Positions 43,406-52,650 of a stretch of DNA of 64,000 nucleotides are shown here, one piece after another. The position numbers and the translations under genes were made by a program. The notes beneath the pieces were generated by a model. It was given only the letters and a program-made list of their open reading frames with translations, did not search any database and had not been told where the DNA came from. Source of the stretch: JADJGC01 sp964617645 (lineage in GTDB: Bacteria > Zixibacteria > MSB-5A5 > CAIYYT01); NCBI GenBank assembly GCA_964617645.1, contig CAZTYE010000003.1, positions 1-64,000 on the forward strand, given 5' to 3'. Each line of letters opens with the position of its first letter. Position 1 is the first letter of the stretch.

Positions 43406-43762
43406 CTACTGCTCTTGGGCGGGTTCGGCTTGTCTGATTCCGATCAGGTCGGAGAGCACGCCCAGCGCTCGTTCCGAGATGCGGAAGATCTTGAGACCGA
43501 TCTCAAAGTCGTCCGACTTGCGGGCCTGCTTGCACCACATGCTGCGCGCGCTAAACGTGATCTCGTCATGTCCCCGCAGCCGCTTCGGCAGAACCAGCTT
43601 GCACTGAAAAAAGGTCAGGTCCTCGAAGCTCTTGGTGCAGAGCACACGCAGACCATTGATCGAGACATCGGTGACAACGCACGTAACGCTCTGATTGTTG
43701 TCGTCCAAGACGACGACTGTGTTTTCAAGACCGGCGCGTTCATGTTTGCGATCGTCGCGCAT
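43406..43762 (-). CDS. PilZ-domain protein (c-di-GMP binding)
   Basis: A 118-residue single-domain protein from ATG 43762 with the PilZ c-di-GMP motifs 'RDDRKHER' (RxxxR) and 'DVSINGLRV' ([DN]xSxxG). It binds c-di-GMP and usually adjusts motility or polysaccharide synthesis. It follows the membrane-TPR gene on the same strand (gap about 130 bases). Its position near pilus and polysaccharide genes is suggestive only. Confidence 0.88.
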   Translation of the reverse strand: MRDDRKHERAGLENTVVVLDDNNQSVTCVVTDVSINGLRVLCTKSFEDLTFFQCKLVLPKRLRGHDEITFSARSMWCKQARKSDDFEIGLKIFRISERALGVLSDLIGIRQAEPAQEQ

Positions 43763-43898
43763 CACTACCCTCCCGTTAACGAGTGGCTGAAGCTGTATCC
43801 ATATTATCGACGGGCGCTCTGCTCCAGATTAGAGCCGTCGCGAAGACCGCTGCTGCAAATTGAAACACTCTTCGGCCGCGCGCTGCTCGAGCGCGGGA

Positions 43899-45563
43899 TT
43901 ACCGCGACTGCAATTGTCGCTGCAACTCAAGCAGCCGTTCATCGGCGGGGGCTTTTTCGAGCGCAATTGCTACCAGATTTCTGGCCTGCTCGAATTCGCC
44001 CAATGCGGCTGAGCTGCGCGCGATGACATAGGGCAGGTAAGTCTCGGTCACCACTAATTTGCGCGTCGGCAACACGGCCAGCGCCTGTTCATGCCAACCG
44101 CGTTCGGCATACACGCCCGACAGGACTGTGGCGATTCCGGGATGGTCGAGCGCTTTGGCGCCGAGATCCCGGACGATTCGCTCGACCTCGTTACCGCGAC
44201 CGGCAAGAAATCCGGCGTAAACCGTGCGATACGCAAGATCGAAATCGTCCGGTTGCTCGCGCAAGACTTGCAAATAGTGGGTATAGGCATCGAGATACCG
44301 GCCCTCGAGAAAGAGCATCGGCGCGAGCATCGTAAGTATGCTCTGATCTTCCGGATTGATCTGTAATCGCTTCTCCAATGCCGCGACACCGCCCCGGCGA
44401 TCGCCCACCCGCTCCAGCAGCAAGCCCCAACTCACGAGACGCTGCCCTTGATCGTAGTCCGCCGAATAGTGAATATCCGCTTCAACGACCTGTTTGATAA
44501 ACTCGGTCTGCGCTGCGCTGTTGAATACGATCCACGGCGCCACCCGGAGCGCGATTGCGACGGCAAGAATGGCCATGACCCACGGTTGACGCGGAGCGCG
44601 CAGCGCAATCAGCGCCGCCAGTGGCAACGCAAAGATCGAGAGCAGATCCCAATCGCGAAAAGCCCCGATCTTGGGATCAACCAGTACTGTAAATGCCACC
44701 GCACCGGCCAGCGCAAGAATCAGAAAAGTTTGAATTCGGTCACTGCTTCGTGGCCAAAAGGCCAGAAAAAACGCCGGCGCCGAAAGCAGGAGCACATTGC
44801 CAAGATCGGCGAGATGCTGCAGCGAGAAAAGCCAGTACTTCGAGTAGTCGGTCGGCCAAAACGGCACGATGACTTTGAAGATGTCGGCGCTCAACGCGAC
44901 GATCGCGCCGGCGACGCCGACCAGGATCACAATCAACCAAACATTCGCCCCCAAGCGCCGGCGATAGAGATAAACAATCGCCGGCAGAAAGACGATTCCC
45001 GAAAAGTGCGACACCAGCGCGAGCAGGAAAAACAACAGCGGCCAGTAAGTGAGGCGATTCGCCTGCAAGTCGCGCCAGACGAAGTAGATCAGGTAGAGAG
45101 TGAAAACGTGCAGCAGCGAGTAGCTTTCGACATAGCCGAAGTAAAACTGAATTGTCGCCGTGCACAAAAATGCCAGCGCTACTATCGCGCTCGCAAGCTG
45201 CGTCGGCTGCAAGCGCATCATCAGCGTGACCCCGATTAAATAGAAGATTCCCGCGATCAACGCGATAGAGCGGTATGCCCAGATCGTCGAACCGGTCACC
45301 AGATACGCAAGATGATGCAAAGCGAGGTCGAGCGGCTCCGTGGCGGCGATCCAGCGGTCGGGATTGCCAAGGTGCGTTAAGCCATCCCCCATGAGATGAT
45401 TCTCGGAAGGCAGTAGAACGAATCCGCCGAGCAGAAAGGCGCAGAACGCCAGCCACATCCAGCGGGTGATAAGCGCCTCGCGCAGTCGCGGAATCAGCAG
45501 GGCGGCAACGCCGACCGCAGCCGCAACATAACAGTAGACCGGGATCGGAATGTTCCAAAACAT
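43899..45563 (-). CDS. Polytopic membrane protein with C-terminal TPR domain
   Basis: From ATG 45563 the protein has 554 residues. The N-terminal two thirds contain about ten to twelve TM helices ('VYCYVAAAVGVAALLIP', 'LALVSHFSGIVFLPAIVYLY' and others). The C-terminal 180 residues are TPR units ('GGVAALEKRLQINPEDQSILTMLAPMLFLEGRYLDAYTHYLQVLREQP'). The GT-C-like membrane layout with 'LPSENHLMGDGLTHL' resembles mannosyl- or oligosaccharyl-type glycosyltransferases with TPR tails, but catalytic residues are not certain. It faces away from the adaptor gene at 45775. Confidence 0.75.
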   Translation of the reverse strand: MFWNIPIPVYCYVAAAVGVAALLIPRLREALITRWMWLAFCAFLLGGFVLLPSENHLMGDGLTHLGNPDRWIAATEPLDLALHHLAYLVTGSTIWAYRSIALIAGIFYLIGVTLMMRLQPTQLASAIVALAFLCTATIQFYFGYVESYSLLHVFTLYLIYFVWRDLQANRLTYWPLLFFLLALVSHFSGIVFLPAIVYLYRRRLGANVWLIVILVGVAGAIVALSADIFKVIVPFWPTDYSKYWLFSLQHLADLGNVLLLSAPAFFLAFWPRSSDRIQTFLILALAGAVAFTVLVDPKIGAFRDWDLLSIFALPLAALIALRAPRQPWVMAILAVAIALRVAPWIVFNSAAQTEFIKQVVEADIHYSADYDQGQRLVSWGLLLERVGDRRGGVAALEKRLQINPEDQSILTMLAPMLFLEGRYLDAYTHYLQVLREQPDDFDLAYRTVYAGFLAGRGNEVERIVRDLGAKALDHPGIATVLSGVYAERGWHEQALAVLPTRKLVVTETYLPYVIARSSAALGEFEQARNLVAIALEKAPADERLLELQRQLQSR

Positions 45564-45774
45564 GATGCTTTCGGCGACTGAGCCGCCAGAGGGCAATCTA
45601 CCCGCCAATGTCGGCTTGGCAAATGCTATTCGAACGGCACTTGGGGCGAACTTATCCGTTCTCGAGGATGTACAATAACGGCACAAGGAATGCTTGATTG
45701 TTCCTGTCTAACTATTATGATGCTCCGTGCCGCCGGTGTTCGCCGCTCGGCCAACCGATAATGAAAGACTGGTT

Positions 45775-47136
45775 ATGAAGCGAATTCTCTGGATCGTAAT
45801 TTTGATAGCCGTTCTCGCCGCCGGTGCCTATTTCGTGTTTGGCATGAACAAGAAGTCGCAAACCGAAGCCGCGATTCAGTCGAAGGCGGTCACTCCGACG
45901 CGCGGCGACTTGCGCGTCGCGATTAATTCGACCGGCAAGGTGCAACCGGTGAAGACTGTCGATGTCAAGTCAAAGGCCTCCGGCGAGGTTACGCGCCTCT
46001 ATTTCGAAGAAGGCGATTATGTAAGAAGCGGCGACTTGTTACTCACGATCGATCAGCAATTGGTGAAGTATGAATTCGACAAAGCGAACGCCGATCTGGA
46101 AGTCGGCAAAGTTTCGCTGCGCACCACCGAGCGGGAATTTGACCGCCAGAAAGAACTGTTCGCCAAGCAAATGATCTCCGAGTCCGACATGGACGCGGCG
46201 CAGTTGAAAGTCGAACAAGCGAAAGCGGCGCTGGTGCGCGCCGAGGCCGCTGTCTCCGATGCCAAAAAGCGCCTCGATGATACCGTGGTCCGTTCGCCGA
46301 TCTCGGGGTTGATTATCAAGTGCGACGTCGAGCAAGGCAATATCATCGCGTCCGGAACCTCCAACGTCTCCGGTGGCACGCTGCTCATGCAAATCGCACA
46401 GGTGGACTCGGTCTACATCGTCGCGCAAGTGGACGAGACCGACATCGGCAAGGTCGAACTCGGCCAGAAAGTCGAAGTCGAAGCCGACGCATTCGAAGAC
46501 AAGACGTTTCATGGCGAAGTGCTAAAGATCGCGCCGATGGCGCGTGTCGAACAGAACGTGACCGTGTTCGAAGTCACGACCAAAGTTGACAACGGCGAAC
46601 GCAAACTAAAAGCTGGGATGAACGCGGCGATCGAGATCATTACGGCTTTCGCCGAGAATGCTCTGCTCGTTCCCAACGCCGCCATCAAAGACCCGCGCAA
46701 GATGGGCATGACTGGTGAAATGATGGGCGGCGGCGGTCAAGGCGGAGGTGGAGAACAACGCGGCCAGGGTCGGCCCGGTGGCGGCGGCCCGCCAAGTGGC
46801 GGTCAGCAGGCCCAGATGGGAACCGGCAATCCGCAAGCAGCGGCGCGCTTTGGCGAGAAGTTTCAGGATGCCGAGCGGCCGGGCAGAGATACAAAAATCG
46901 TGATGATTGTCGCCAACGGTCAATCAACACCGAAGCGCGTCGTCGTTGGCGCCTCGAATTTGGATTTCACTCAGATCCTCGACGGTCTCACCGAAACCGA
47001 TTCGGTGGATGCGACGCCGTTTTCGCAAATGATGGCCGACCGCGAAGAGTGGCGCAACCGCATGAATCGTTTCTCGACGATCCCCGGCATGACCCGCCCA
47101 CCCGGTGGCGGCGGTGGCGGTGGCGGTCGCAGGTAG
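45775..47136 (+). CDS. Periplasmic efflux adaptor (HlyD/MacA family)
   Basis: From ATG 45775 the protein has 454 residues with an N-terminal TM anchor (about 5-23). A lipoyl half 'VDVKSKASGEVTRLYFEEGDYVRSGDLLLTID', a coiled-coil hairpin ('EREFDRQKELFAKQMISESDMDAAQLKVEQAKAALVRAEAAV') and the second lipoyl/beta-barrel part follow. A glycine-rich insertion (about 320-355) and a Gly-rich tail are unusual. MacA-like adaptors normally sit before an ABC exporter gene; none follows here. MITE-like copy E lies downstream. The cargo is unknown. Confidence 0.9.
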   Translation: MKRILWIVILIAVLAAGAYFVFGMNKKSQTEAAIQSKAVTPTRGDLRVAINSTGKVQPVKTVDVKSKASGEVTRLYFEEGDYVRSGDLLLTIDQQLVKYEFDKANADLEVGKVSLRTTEREFDRQKELFAKQMISESDMDAAQLKVEQAKAALVRAEAAVSDAKKRLDDTVVRSPISGLIIKCDVEQGNIIASGTSNVSGGTLLMQIAQVDSVYIVAQVDETDIGKVELGQKVEVEADAFEDKTFHGEVLKIAPMARVEQNVTVFEVTTKVDNGERKLKAGMNAAIEIITAFAENALLVPNAAIKDPRKMGMTGEMMGGGGQGGGGEQRGQGRPGGGGPPSGGQQAQMGTGNPQAAARFGEKFQDAERPGRDTKIVMIVANGQSTPKRVVVGASNLDFTQILDGLTETDSVDATPFSQMMADREEWRNRMNRFSTIPGMTRPPGGGGGGGGRR

Positions 47137-47257
47137 CAACGAAGTCGAAGATTATCACCTTCTGTTACGCGACAGAGGTTTCACATATCTTCAACCGTCA
47201 TTCCTGCGCAGGTCGAAGATCCCGCGATTGGCGGGGCGGGTTCCACGCAGTCTCGTC

Positions 47258-47277
47258 ATTCCGGCAAAAGCCGGAAT
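47258..47277. repeat. ATTCCGGC palindrome (dRS3-like)
   Basis: ATTCCGGC, AAAA loop, GCCGGAAT. This resembles the short ATTCC...GGAAT repeats found widely in bacteria (for example neisserial dRS3). It abuts MITE-like copy E. Confidence 0.55.
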
Positions 47278-47285
47278 CCAGCAAT

Positions 47286-47403
47286 AGTCTATAGCACTGT
47301 CACCCTGAGCGAAGCGAAGGGTCTATTGTCATTGTGGCGCATAACCTGATAGATTCTTCGCTGCGCTCAGAATGAAAAAAATGGCAGCTTTTCAACGCTT
47401 CCT
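47286..47403. repeat. MITE-like palindromic element, copy E (partial)
   Basis: The left terminus is degenerate, starting 'TAGTCTATAGCACTGTCACC'; the inner arms 'CACCCTGAGCGAAGCGAA' and 'AGATTCTTCGCTGCGCTC' and the right end 'GCTTTTCAACGCTTCC' are clear. Confidence 0.7.
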
Positions 47404-47455
47404 TCCGGTGGGGCACCAATCCGGCGGTGGCGGACGTTGCGGAAGATAGTAGTTT

Positions 47456-47514
47456 GTCGAAACCCCTCCCGAGATTCAGAAGACATCCATCGACGTGCCT
47501 GAAGGGGTTTCGAC
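47456..47514. repeat. GTCGAAACCCC inverted repeat, copy 2
   Basis: GTCGAAACCCCT (47456-47467) and AGGGGTTTCGAC (47503-47514), perfect 12-base arms and a 35-base loop, 20 bases past the stop of the CLCA-like gene. It may act as a terminator. Confidence 0.65.
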
Positions 47515-47534
47515 CTACGACTCCGATCGGAGGA

Positions 47535-50500
47535 TTACAGACAAGCGGCACATGGCGCCGCGCCGCCTGCGAAGATGTAATTCACCATATACACCGCGTC
47601 CGCGATATCGACGCGAGCGCTGCAGTCGACATCGCCAGCGGCGGCGTCAAGCGGCAACGGGCCGGACGCAAAAATGTAATTGATCACGTAAACCGCGTCC
47701 GAAATGTCAAGTTGTCCGGAAGCATCGAAATCGCCGCAGGGCGCGACCGGTGCGGCGGCGGTTGTAAAGGCCGCGTAAACTCCATCTTGCGCGATCTCGG
47801 CACGCACGAAATTGAACGACGTGTCCGGGACGCCGCCGATCAACGCCCATACCATGGCGATCTCGTCCCAACGGAAGATACGCAGACTGGTCTCGTTACC
47901 GGCTGCGCGGCTGGCAATTTCCAGATCGGAGTCGGCATAGCGAATCGTCACCGCGGAGTTCCCCGAAATCACGACTGATGGATGGAATGCCACGACCCCC
48001 ACGGATCCAGCCTGAACATTGTCGTCTGTGAGTCCGTTGCGCAGGATCGGATACTCGCTGGTTAGGAGTGCGACGCGTTCGATGACGGGCGTCGACAGCT
48101 CGACATCCACGCTGATGGTGCCGTCGGGAGCGAAGAACTCCTTACCGCTGTAGGCCCCAGTGCTTGAGTACTCGGTATCCACTTCATAGCTCGCTCCTGA
48201 ATCATCAATAGCGGAGACCACGAATAGACCGACACCGGTCAGTCCGCCAATGACGGTTGAGGAGAAGCCTTGCACACCGCTCGTGAACACTGCGTTTCCG
48301 CCCCCACCACCGGTCGGAATGTGACTAAGCGACGGCGCCTGCGGAAACTGGTTATTCATGAATAACTGATACTCGGCGCCCGAAGCGCTCAGTGACAATT
48401 TGGGAATGAACTTGAAATCGCCCTGCACCGGGATCATCTCCAGATCAATCGAATCGCCGTCGAATGCGCGATAATCGTTGCCAAACGCGCTCTTGCCGAA
48501 ACCGGCCTCCAGTGCCTCGCCGTAGAACCACTCTTCATCCAGCAAGCTGCGGTCAGCCCGATTGATTTCCAAACGCGCACGACCCGAGGCGCGAATCTTG
48601 TCGCCGGGTGAAACATCGAGAACGCGGATCTTGCCGCCGTCGCTGGTTTGGCCCTGATCGATAGTGTCGCCGCCCGTTGTGATCAGTCGAACCTTGAGTT
48701 TGCGCATCGGCGTACCGGTTGTGCGACGAAAAGCCGTAACGAGCTTGTTCGGCGTTGTCGCGTTGAGGTGCGGTTCGGGGAACACGACGCGCGCGCCAAT
48801 GTCGTAATCGAGATTGTCCGTTTGGTCGTTGGGTCCGGTCACATAGAGGTCGCCGTCGGGAAGCGTGCGTTCAGTCGGCTCAAAAATCTCCGCGTACACG
48901 GAGTCCGAATCACGGACATATGTCTTCTCGAACTTCAACTCAAAGTGGTCAAAGCAGGAGGCGGAGTTCTCGATGTACTGAATGGTGTTCCGGCACGCGA
49001 CATCGGAATACTGAAGCGAACTCGACAATTCCGACGACATCACACCGCTGGCCGGATAGTGAGAATCCATGTAGCCGTAGTTCGACATCGAGTTGCAGCG
49101 TTCGTTGCCGCCAAACTGGTACTCATCCGAAAATCCGAGCAGATAATGACCCAGCTCGTGCGCAATGGTGCGCATGTTGTTTCCGGATGCGGCGTTGTAC
49201 GGGTATGTACTGAATGACTCATTGCGATTTTGATCCGGCGTGCCAAAGAAATGACGTGGCATGAAGGCCGCGCCGCCGGGATCGTCGACACCGGAACGCA
49301 CTGCTGTTGGCCATTCGGAATTGTCGGCGAAAATGACAACGTCGGCCTCCTCGAGATAAGCACCATCGTCGAGAATCACCACAGTGTCGATCGTCAACTG
49401 ACCGTTATACACATCGTAGAGATAGTTGGCCACGTAACGAAAGCCGTTCTCGAGTGTCGCAATGTAGTCATCGCGAGTATCCCACTCAATCGAGACGAGG
49501 AGATTGTAGGCGATAGTAGTATGGTCCATGGTGACCACTTGCACTCGGGCATCGTGAAGCGAGTCGTAATACATGCGTCCGAAATCGCTGAACTTGGCGT
49601 TGTCGAGCCAAATGCTATACTGGGTACCGAGCTGATCATCATGTCGCGTAGCCGGCTGCACGTGAAGTAAGCGAGTGAACTTGATCGTCTGATTTTGATT
49701 GATGATGGAGTCGGGTAAGACGATCCTCCCCAGCTTGTCGGTGGAGCGCGCGAAAAGCAGAGTGTCGGAAAAGTCGGGAGACGGTGGCGAGTTCTTGATT
49801 TTGAAGATCGCGAATTCGGTATTGCGAATGGTGTCGCCTTTCGCGTCGACCAGTGTGAACACACGACTGCTGTCGGTCATGTTCAAAAGCCAGCCGCTGT
49901 AGAACCCCGGAATCGTGAGATTGCCGTCGGCCATCCCCGCTACGAGACCGCCGCCGAGCCGATTACGCACGACCGCATGCCCCTGATCGTCCAGCGACGG
50001 ACTCCCGAGATACCTGCGCCAGACTTCCTGCCCGAGAGCGTCCGTGTAAATTACCAGCAGATCGGCGTTGGACAGGGTCGGGTAGTACTGTGCGCCGCAA
50101 AGAACGTAACCGCCGTCCGGCATTTGCACGACCGAACGTGCATATTGGCGCCGGGGAATCGAGTACTCGCGCGACCATTCTTCGTTACCGGCGGAATCGA
50201 CCTTGATCAAGGTAGCGTCTTGATAAAAGTCGGCGCCGTTCACTTCGGCGGCGATGATGTAACCGCCGTCCTCGGTCAAAGCTATGCCGCGTCCCCACGA
50301 ACCGGAAGTGATCCGCCCAACGTCTGCCGACCACTGGCGTAAACCGCTTGAGGTGAACTTGGCGATGTAGGCGCGATTATCCAGACCGGTGTTACTCCCA
50401 TAACCGCCGACCACCACGAAGCCGCCGTCCAGCGTGACTTGTGCTTCTTCAAGCCAACTGATATCGAGTTCTTTCCAAGTGTCACTGTCGATAGGACTAC

Positions 50501-51029
50501 CGATTGCGTCAACAATAAAGAACGCGAAGGCCGTACCGCGGTAGCCGACGATCACCAGGTTGCCGTTCGGGAGTTGCCGGACTCCGTGGGCCCCGACGTA
50601 GGTGTCGGGGTCGCTGATGTGACGGGTCCAGAGAAGATTACCGTCCCGATCCAGCTTTGCTAACAAGATCTTTGTGTACTGATTCGAAGTCTCCAGTCCG
50701 ACGATCACGAATCCGGAATCGTTGGTCTGACAGCCGGACATACCGGTGCGATGTTCCGTACTGTCCAGCATCTTGCCCCACTGCACCGCCCCCAGCGAGT
50801 CGAGCTTAACGCAATAGAAGCTTGTGCGCCCAAGGAAGTTCGTCGCGAAACCGGCCGCAAAGTAGCCGCCTTCCTGGGTCGGGCTGATGTCTGAAAGCCG
50901 AGTGCGGCTTCCAACCGTGAACTTCTGCTGCCATTCAATGCTCTGCGCAATGGCCGAAGCGCAAGCCAACGTTGATAGTACAATCAACAGGATCGGAATT
51001 TGTCGATACCGTCCGAAACTGGGGCACAT
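47535..51029 (-). CDS. Large exported CLCA-like metalloprotease with beta-propeller and dockerin pair
   Basis: From ATG 51029 the protein has 1164 residues (a TTG four codons earlier is possible) with a signal peptide 'IPILLIVLSTLACASAIAQS'. Residues about 30-390 are propeller-like repeats ('GGYFAAGFATN', 'GGFVVVGGYGSN', 'GGYVLCGAQYY'). Around 615-640 is 'AHELGHYLLGFSDEYQFGG', an HExxH-x3-G-x2-DE motif as in CLCA-type zinc metalloproteases. Beta-rich regions follow, then a dockerin-like pair ending 'PCAACL'. The family cleaves proteins or itself. The N-terminal propeller plus CLCA-type domain is not a combination I know. Substrate unknown. Confidence 0.82.
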   Translation of the reverse strand: MCPSFGRYRQIPILLIVLSTLACASAIAQSIEWQQKFTVGSRTRLSDISPTQEGGYFAAGFATNFLGRTSFYCVKLDSLGAVQWGKMLDSTEHRTGMSGCQTNDSGFVIVGLETSNQYTKILLAKLDRDGNLLWTRHISDPDTYVGAHGVRQLPNGNLVIVGYRGTAFAFFIVDAIGSPIDSDTWKELDISWLEEAQVTLDGGFVVVGGYGSNTGLDNRAYIAKFTSSGLRQWSADVGRITSGSWGRGIALTEDGGYIIAAEVNGADFYQDATLIKVDSAGNEEWSREYSIPRRQYARSVVQMPDGGYVLCGAQYYPTLSNADLLVIYTDALGQEVWRRYLGSPSLDDQGHAVVRNRLGGGLVAGMADGNLTIPGFYSGWLLNMTDSSRVFTLVDAKGDTIRNTEFAIFKIKNSPPSPDFSDTLLFARSTDKLGRIVLPDSIINQNQTIKFTRLLHVQPATRHDDQLGTQYSIWLDNAKFSDFGRMYYDSLHDARVQVVTMDHTTIAYNLLVSIEWDTRDDYIATLENGFRYVANYLYDVYNGQLTIDTVVILDDGAYLEEADVVIFADNSEWPTAVRSGVDDPGGAAFMPRHFFGTPDQNRNESFSTYPYNAASGNNMRTIAHELGHYLLGFSDEYQFGGNERCNSMSNYGYMDSHYPASGVMSSELSSSLQYSDVACRNTIQYIENSASCFDHFELKFEKTYVRDSDSVYAEIFEPTERTLPDGDLYVTGPNDQTDNLDYDIGARVVFPEPHLNATTPNKLVTAFRRTTGTPMRKLKVRLITTGGDTIDQGQTSDGGKIRVLDVSPGDKIRASGRARLEINRADRSLLDEEWFYGEALEAGFGKSAFGNDYRAFDGDSIDLEMIPVQGDFKFIPKLSLSASGAEYQLFMNNQFPQAPSLSHIPTGGGGGNAVFTSGVQGFSSTVIGGLTGVGLFVVSAIDDSGASYEVDTEYSSTGAYSGKEFFAPDGTISVDVELSTPVIERVALLTSEYPILRNGLTDDNVQAGSVGVVAFHPSVVISGNSAVTIRYADSDLEIASRAAGNETSLRIFRWDEIAMVWALIGGVPDTSFNFVRAEIAQDGVYAAFTTAAAPVAPCGDFDASGQLDISDAVYVINYIFASGPLPLDAAAGDVDCSARVDIADAVYMVNYIFAGGAAPCAACL

Positions 51030-51258
51030 GAATTGGTCCAAACACCGGAAGCGATTTGGGTTCTGCTCTCGCTCACAAGCGAGCTCGCTGCGTCTCTGAA
51101 TTGCGGACTAATATAGACGATATTCGAGAATTGTCAAGCGTGAGACGAGTGGAGGAGAGCCGTCGAAACTCGCCGGTGGTCGCGAGATATCCTGCGGTTG
51201 GTCGTTGGAAGCTGTCGACGCCCGACGCCCGTGTCTTGGTCAGACAATAATCTCCGAC

Positions 51259-52470
51259 CTACTTCTCGAAATCTTCATACGCTGGCGGCAGGCAGCGGAC
51301 CTGGTGGTCGGTGCGGAAACCGAGGAAATAATCGGCCTGCATCAACTTGTGAATCTCGCGGGTGCCTTCGTAAATCGCGGCGCCTTTGGAATTGCGGAAG
51401 AAGCGTTCGACCGGATACTCGTCGCTGAATCCATACGCGCCGTGAATCTGCACGGCATTGTAGGCGGCCTTCTCGGCCTGATCGGTGCAGAACCACTTGG
51501 CGAGCGAAGTTTCCCGCGTCGAGCGGATGCCCTTGTTGCGCAGCCAGCCGACTTTCATCCAGAGATATTGGCCGGCTTCGTAACCATAAATCATCTCGGC
51601 GAACATTTCTTTGACCAACTGATGCTGCGCAATCGGCATCTCGAAGGTGTGGCGCGTGAGCGCGTAATCTTTGCAGACGTCCATGCAGGCCTTGATCAGA
51701 CCGGTCGATCCGGCGGCAACGGTGTAACGTCCGCCGTCGAGACACGACATGGCGATCTTGAAACCTTCGCCCTCGTGGCCGAGAAGATTCGCCGCCGGAA
51801 CTTCGACATCCTGCAGCGCAATCCAACCGGTTTTACCGGCGCGCACCCCGAGCTTGCCGGGAATCGAACCGGCGCTGACGCCCGGCCACTTGCGTTCGAC
51901 GATAAATGCAGAAATGCCGGAATGATCGCGCTTCTTCTGCTTGTCCGAATCGGTCCAGGCGAAAATCAGATAGTCGTCGGCGACTTCGGAAAGCGAGATC
52001 CACATCTTCTCGCCATTAAGGATGTACTTATTGCCGGCTCTTTTTGCGGTCGTGCGGATACCGACAACGTCCGAACCGGCGGACGGTTCGGTTAAACCGA
52101 AGGTGCCGATCTTCTCGCCTTTGGCCTGCGGCACGAGGTATTTCTGTTTTTGATCTTCATTGCCCCACGTAAGTAGCGTCAGCGAGTTTAGGCCGATATG
52201 AACCGAGAACGCGACACGGGCGGAAGTGTCGATGTACTCCATCTCTTCGCAGACCAAGCCGAGGGCGATGTAGTCAAGCCCCATGCCGCCGTACTTCTGC
52301 GGGATACAGACGCCGAGCAATTCGGCGTCCTTCAGGCGCGTGAGGAAAGTGGGATCGTTTTTCGATTCGCGATCCAGCTCGGCGATGTTCGGTTTGAGAT
52401 ACTTGTGCGCGACATCGCGTGCGATTTGTTGCGCGGCTTTGTGGTCGTCGTTTAGTTCAAAGTCGATCAT
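51259..52470 (-). CDS. Acyl-CoA dehydrogenase
   Basis: A 403-residue flavoprotein with all family blocks: 'GTFGLTEPSAGSD' (FAD/substrate), 'WISLSEVADDYLIFAW', the flavin-binding 'HTFEMPIAQHQLVKEMFAEM', and 'QIHGAYGFSDEYPVERFFRNSKGAAIYEGTREIHKLMQ'. Glu368 in 'YEGTREIH' is the expected catalytic base. It oxidises acyl-CoA in fatty- or organic-acid degradation. The short-chain or medium-chain type (for example butyryl-CoA) fits best, but substrate specificity is not assigned. GGAG precedes ATG 52470. It stands alone. Confidence 0.93.
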   Translation of the reverse strand: MIDFELNDDHKAAQQIARDVAHKYLKPNIAELDRESKNDPTFLTRLKDAELLGVCIPQKYGGMGLDYIALGLVCEEMEYIDTSARVAFSVHIGLNSLTLLTWGNEDQKQKYLVPQAKGEKIGTFGLTEPSAGSDVVGIRTTAKRAGNKYILNGEKMWISLSEVADDYLIFAWTDSDKQKKRDHSGISAFIVERKWPGVSAGSIPGKLGVRAGKTGWIALQDVEVPAANLLGHEGEGFKIAMSCLDGGRYTVAAGSTGLIKACMDVCKDYALTRHTFEMPIAQHQLVKEMFAEMIYGYEAGQYLWMKVGWLRNKGIRSTRETSLAKWFCTDQAEKAAYNAVQIHGAYGFSDEYPVERFFRNSKGAAIYEGTREIHKLMQADYFLGFRTDHQVRCLPPAYEDFEK

Positions 52471-52650
52471 GGTCTATCTCCAATTACTGTGAGTCGGAAC
52501 CGCGAGCGGCTCTGACATCTTTCGGGCAAGGCCCGCCTTGCCGATGCGCGGAGCGAGCCCGGCTACTTACTCCAGACGCAGCCAATTGTAGCAATCGTTG
52601 GTCGAATTATCAAGAACCGCGTCGGGCGATTTCGACTTGTATAACCGGGT

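Larger units (their letters stand above)
47137..47534. other. Intergenic region with several repeats
   Basis: No gene is seen. It contains a short perfect stem-loop (ATTCCGGC/GCCGGAAT, 47258-47277, a dRS3-like form), MITE-like copy E (47286-47403) and a GTCGAAACCCC inverted repeat (47456-47514). The last could act as a terminator for the convergent genes. Confidence 0.65.
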
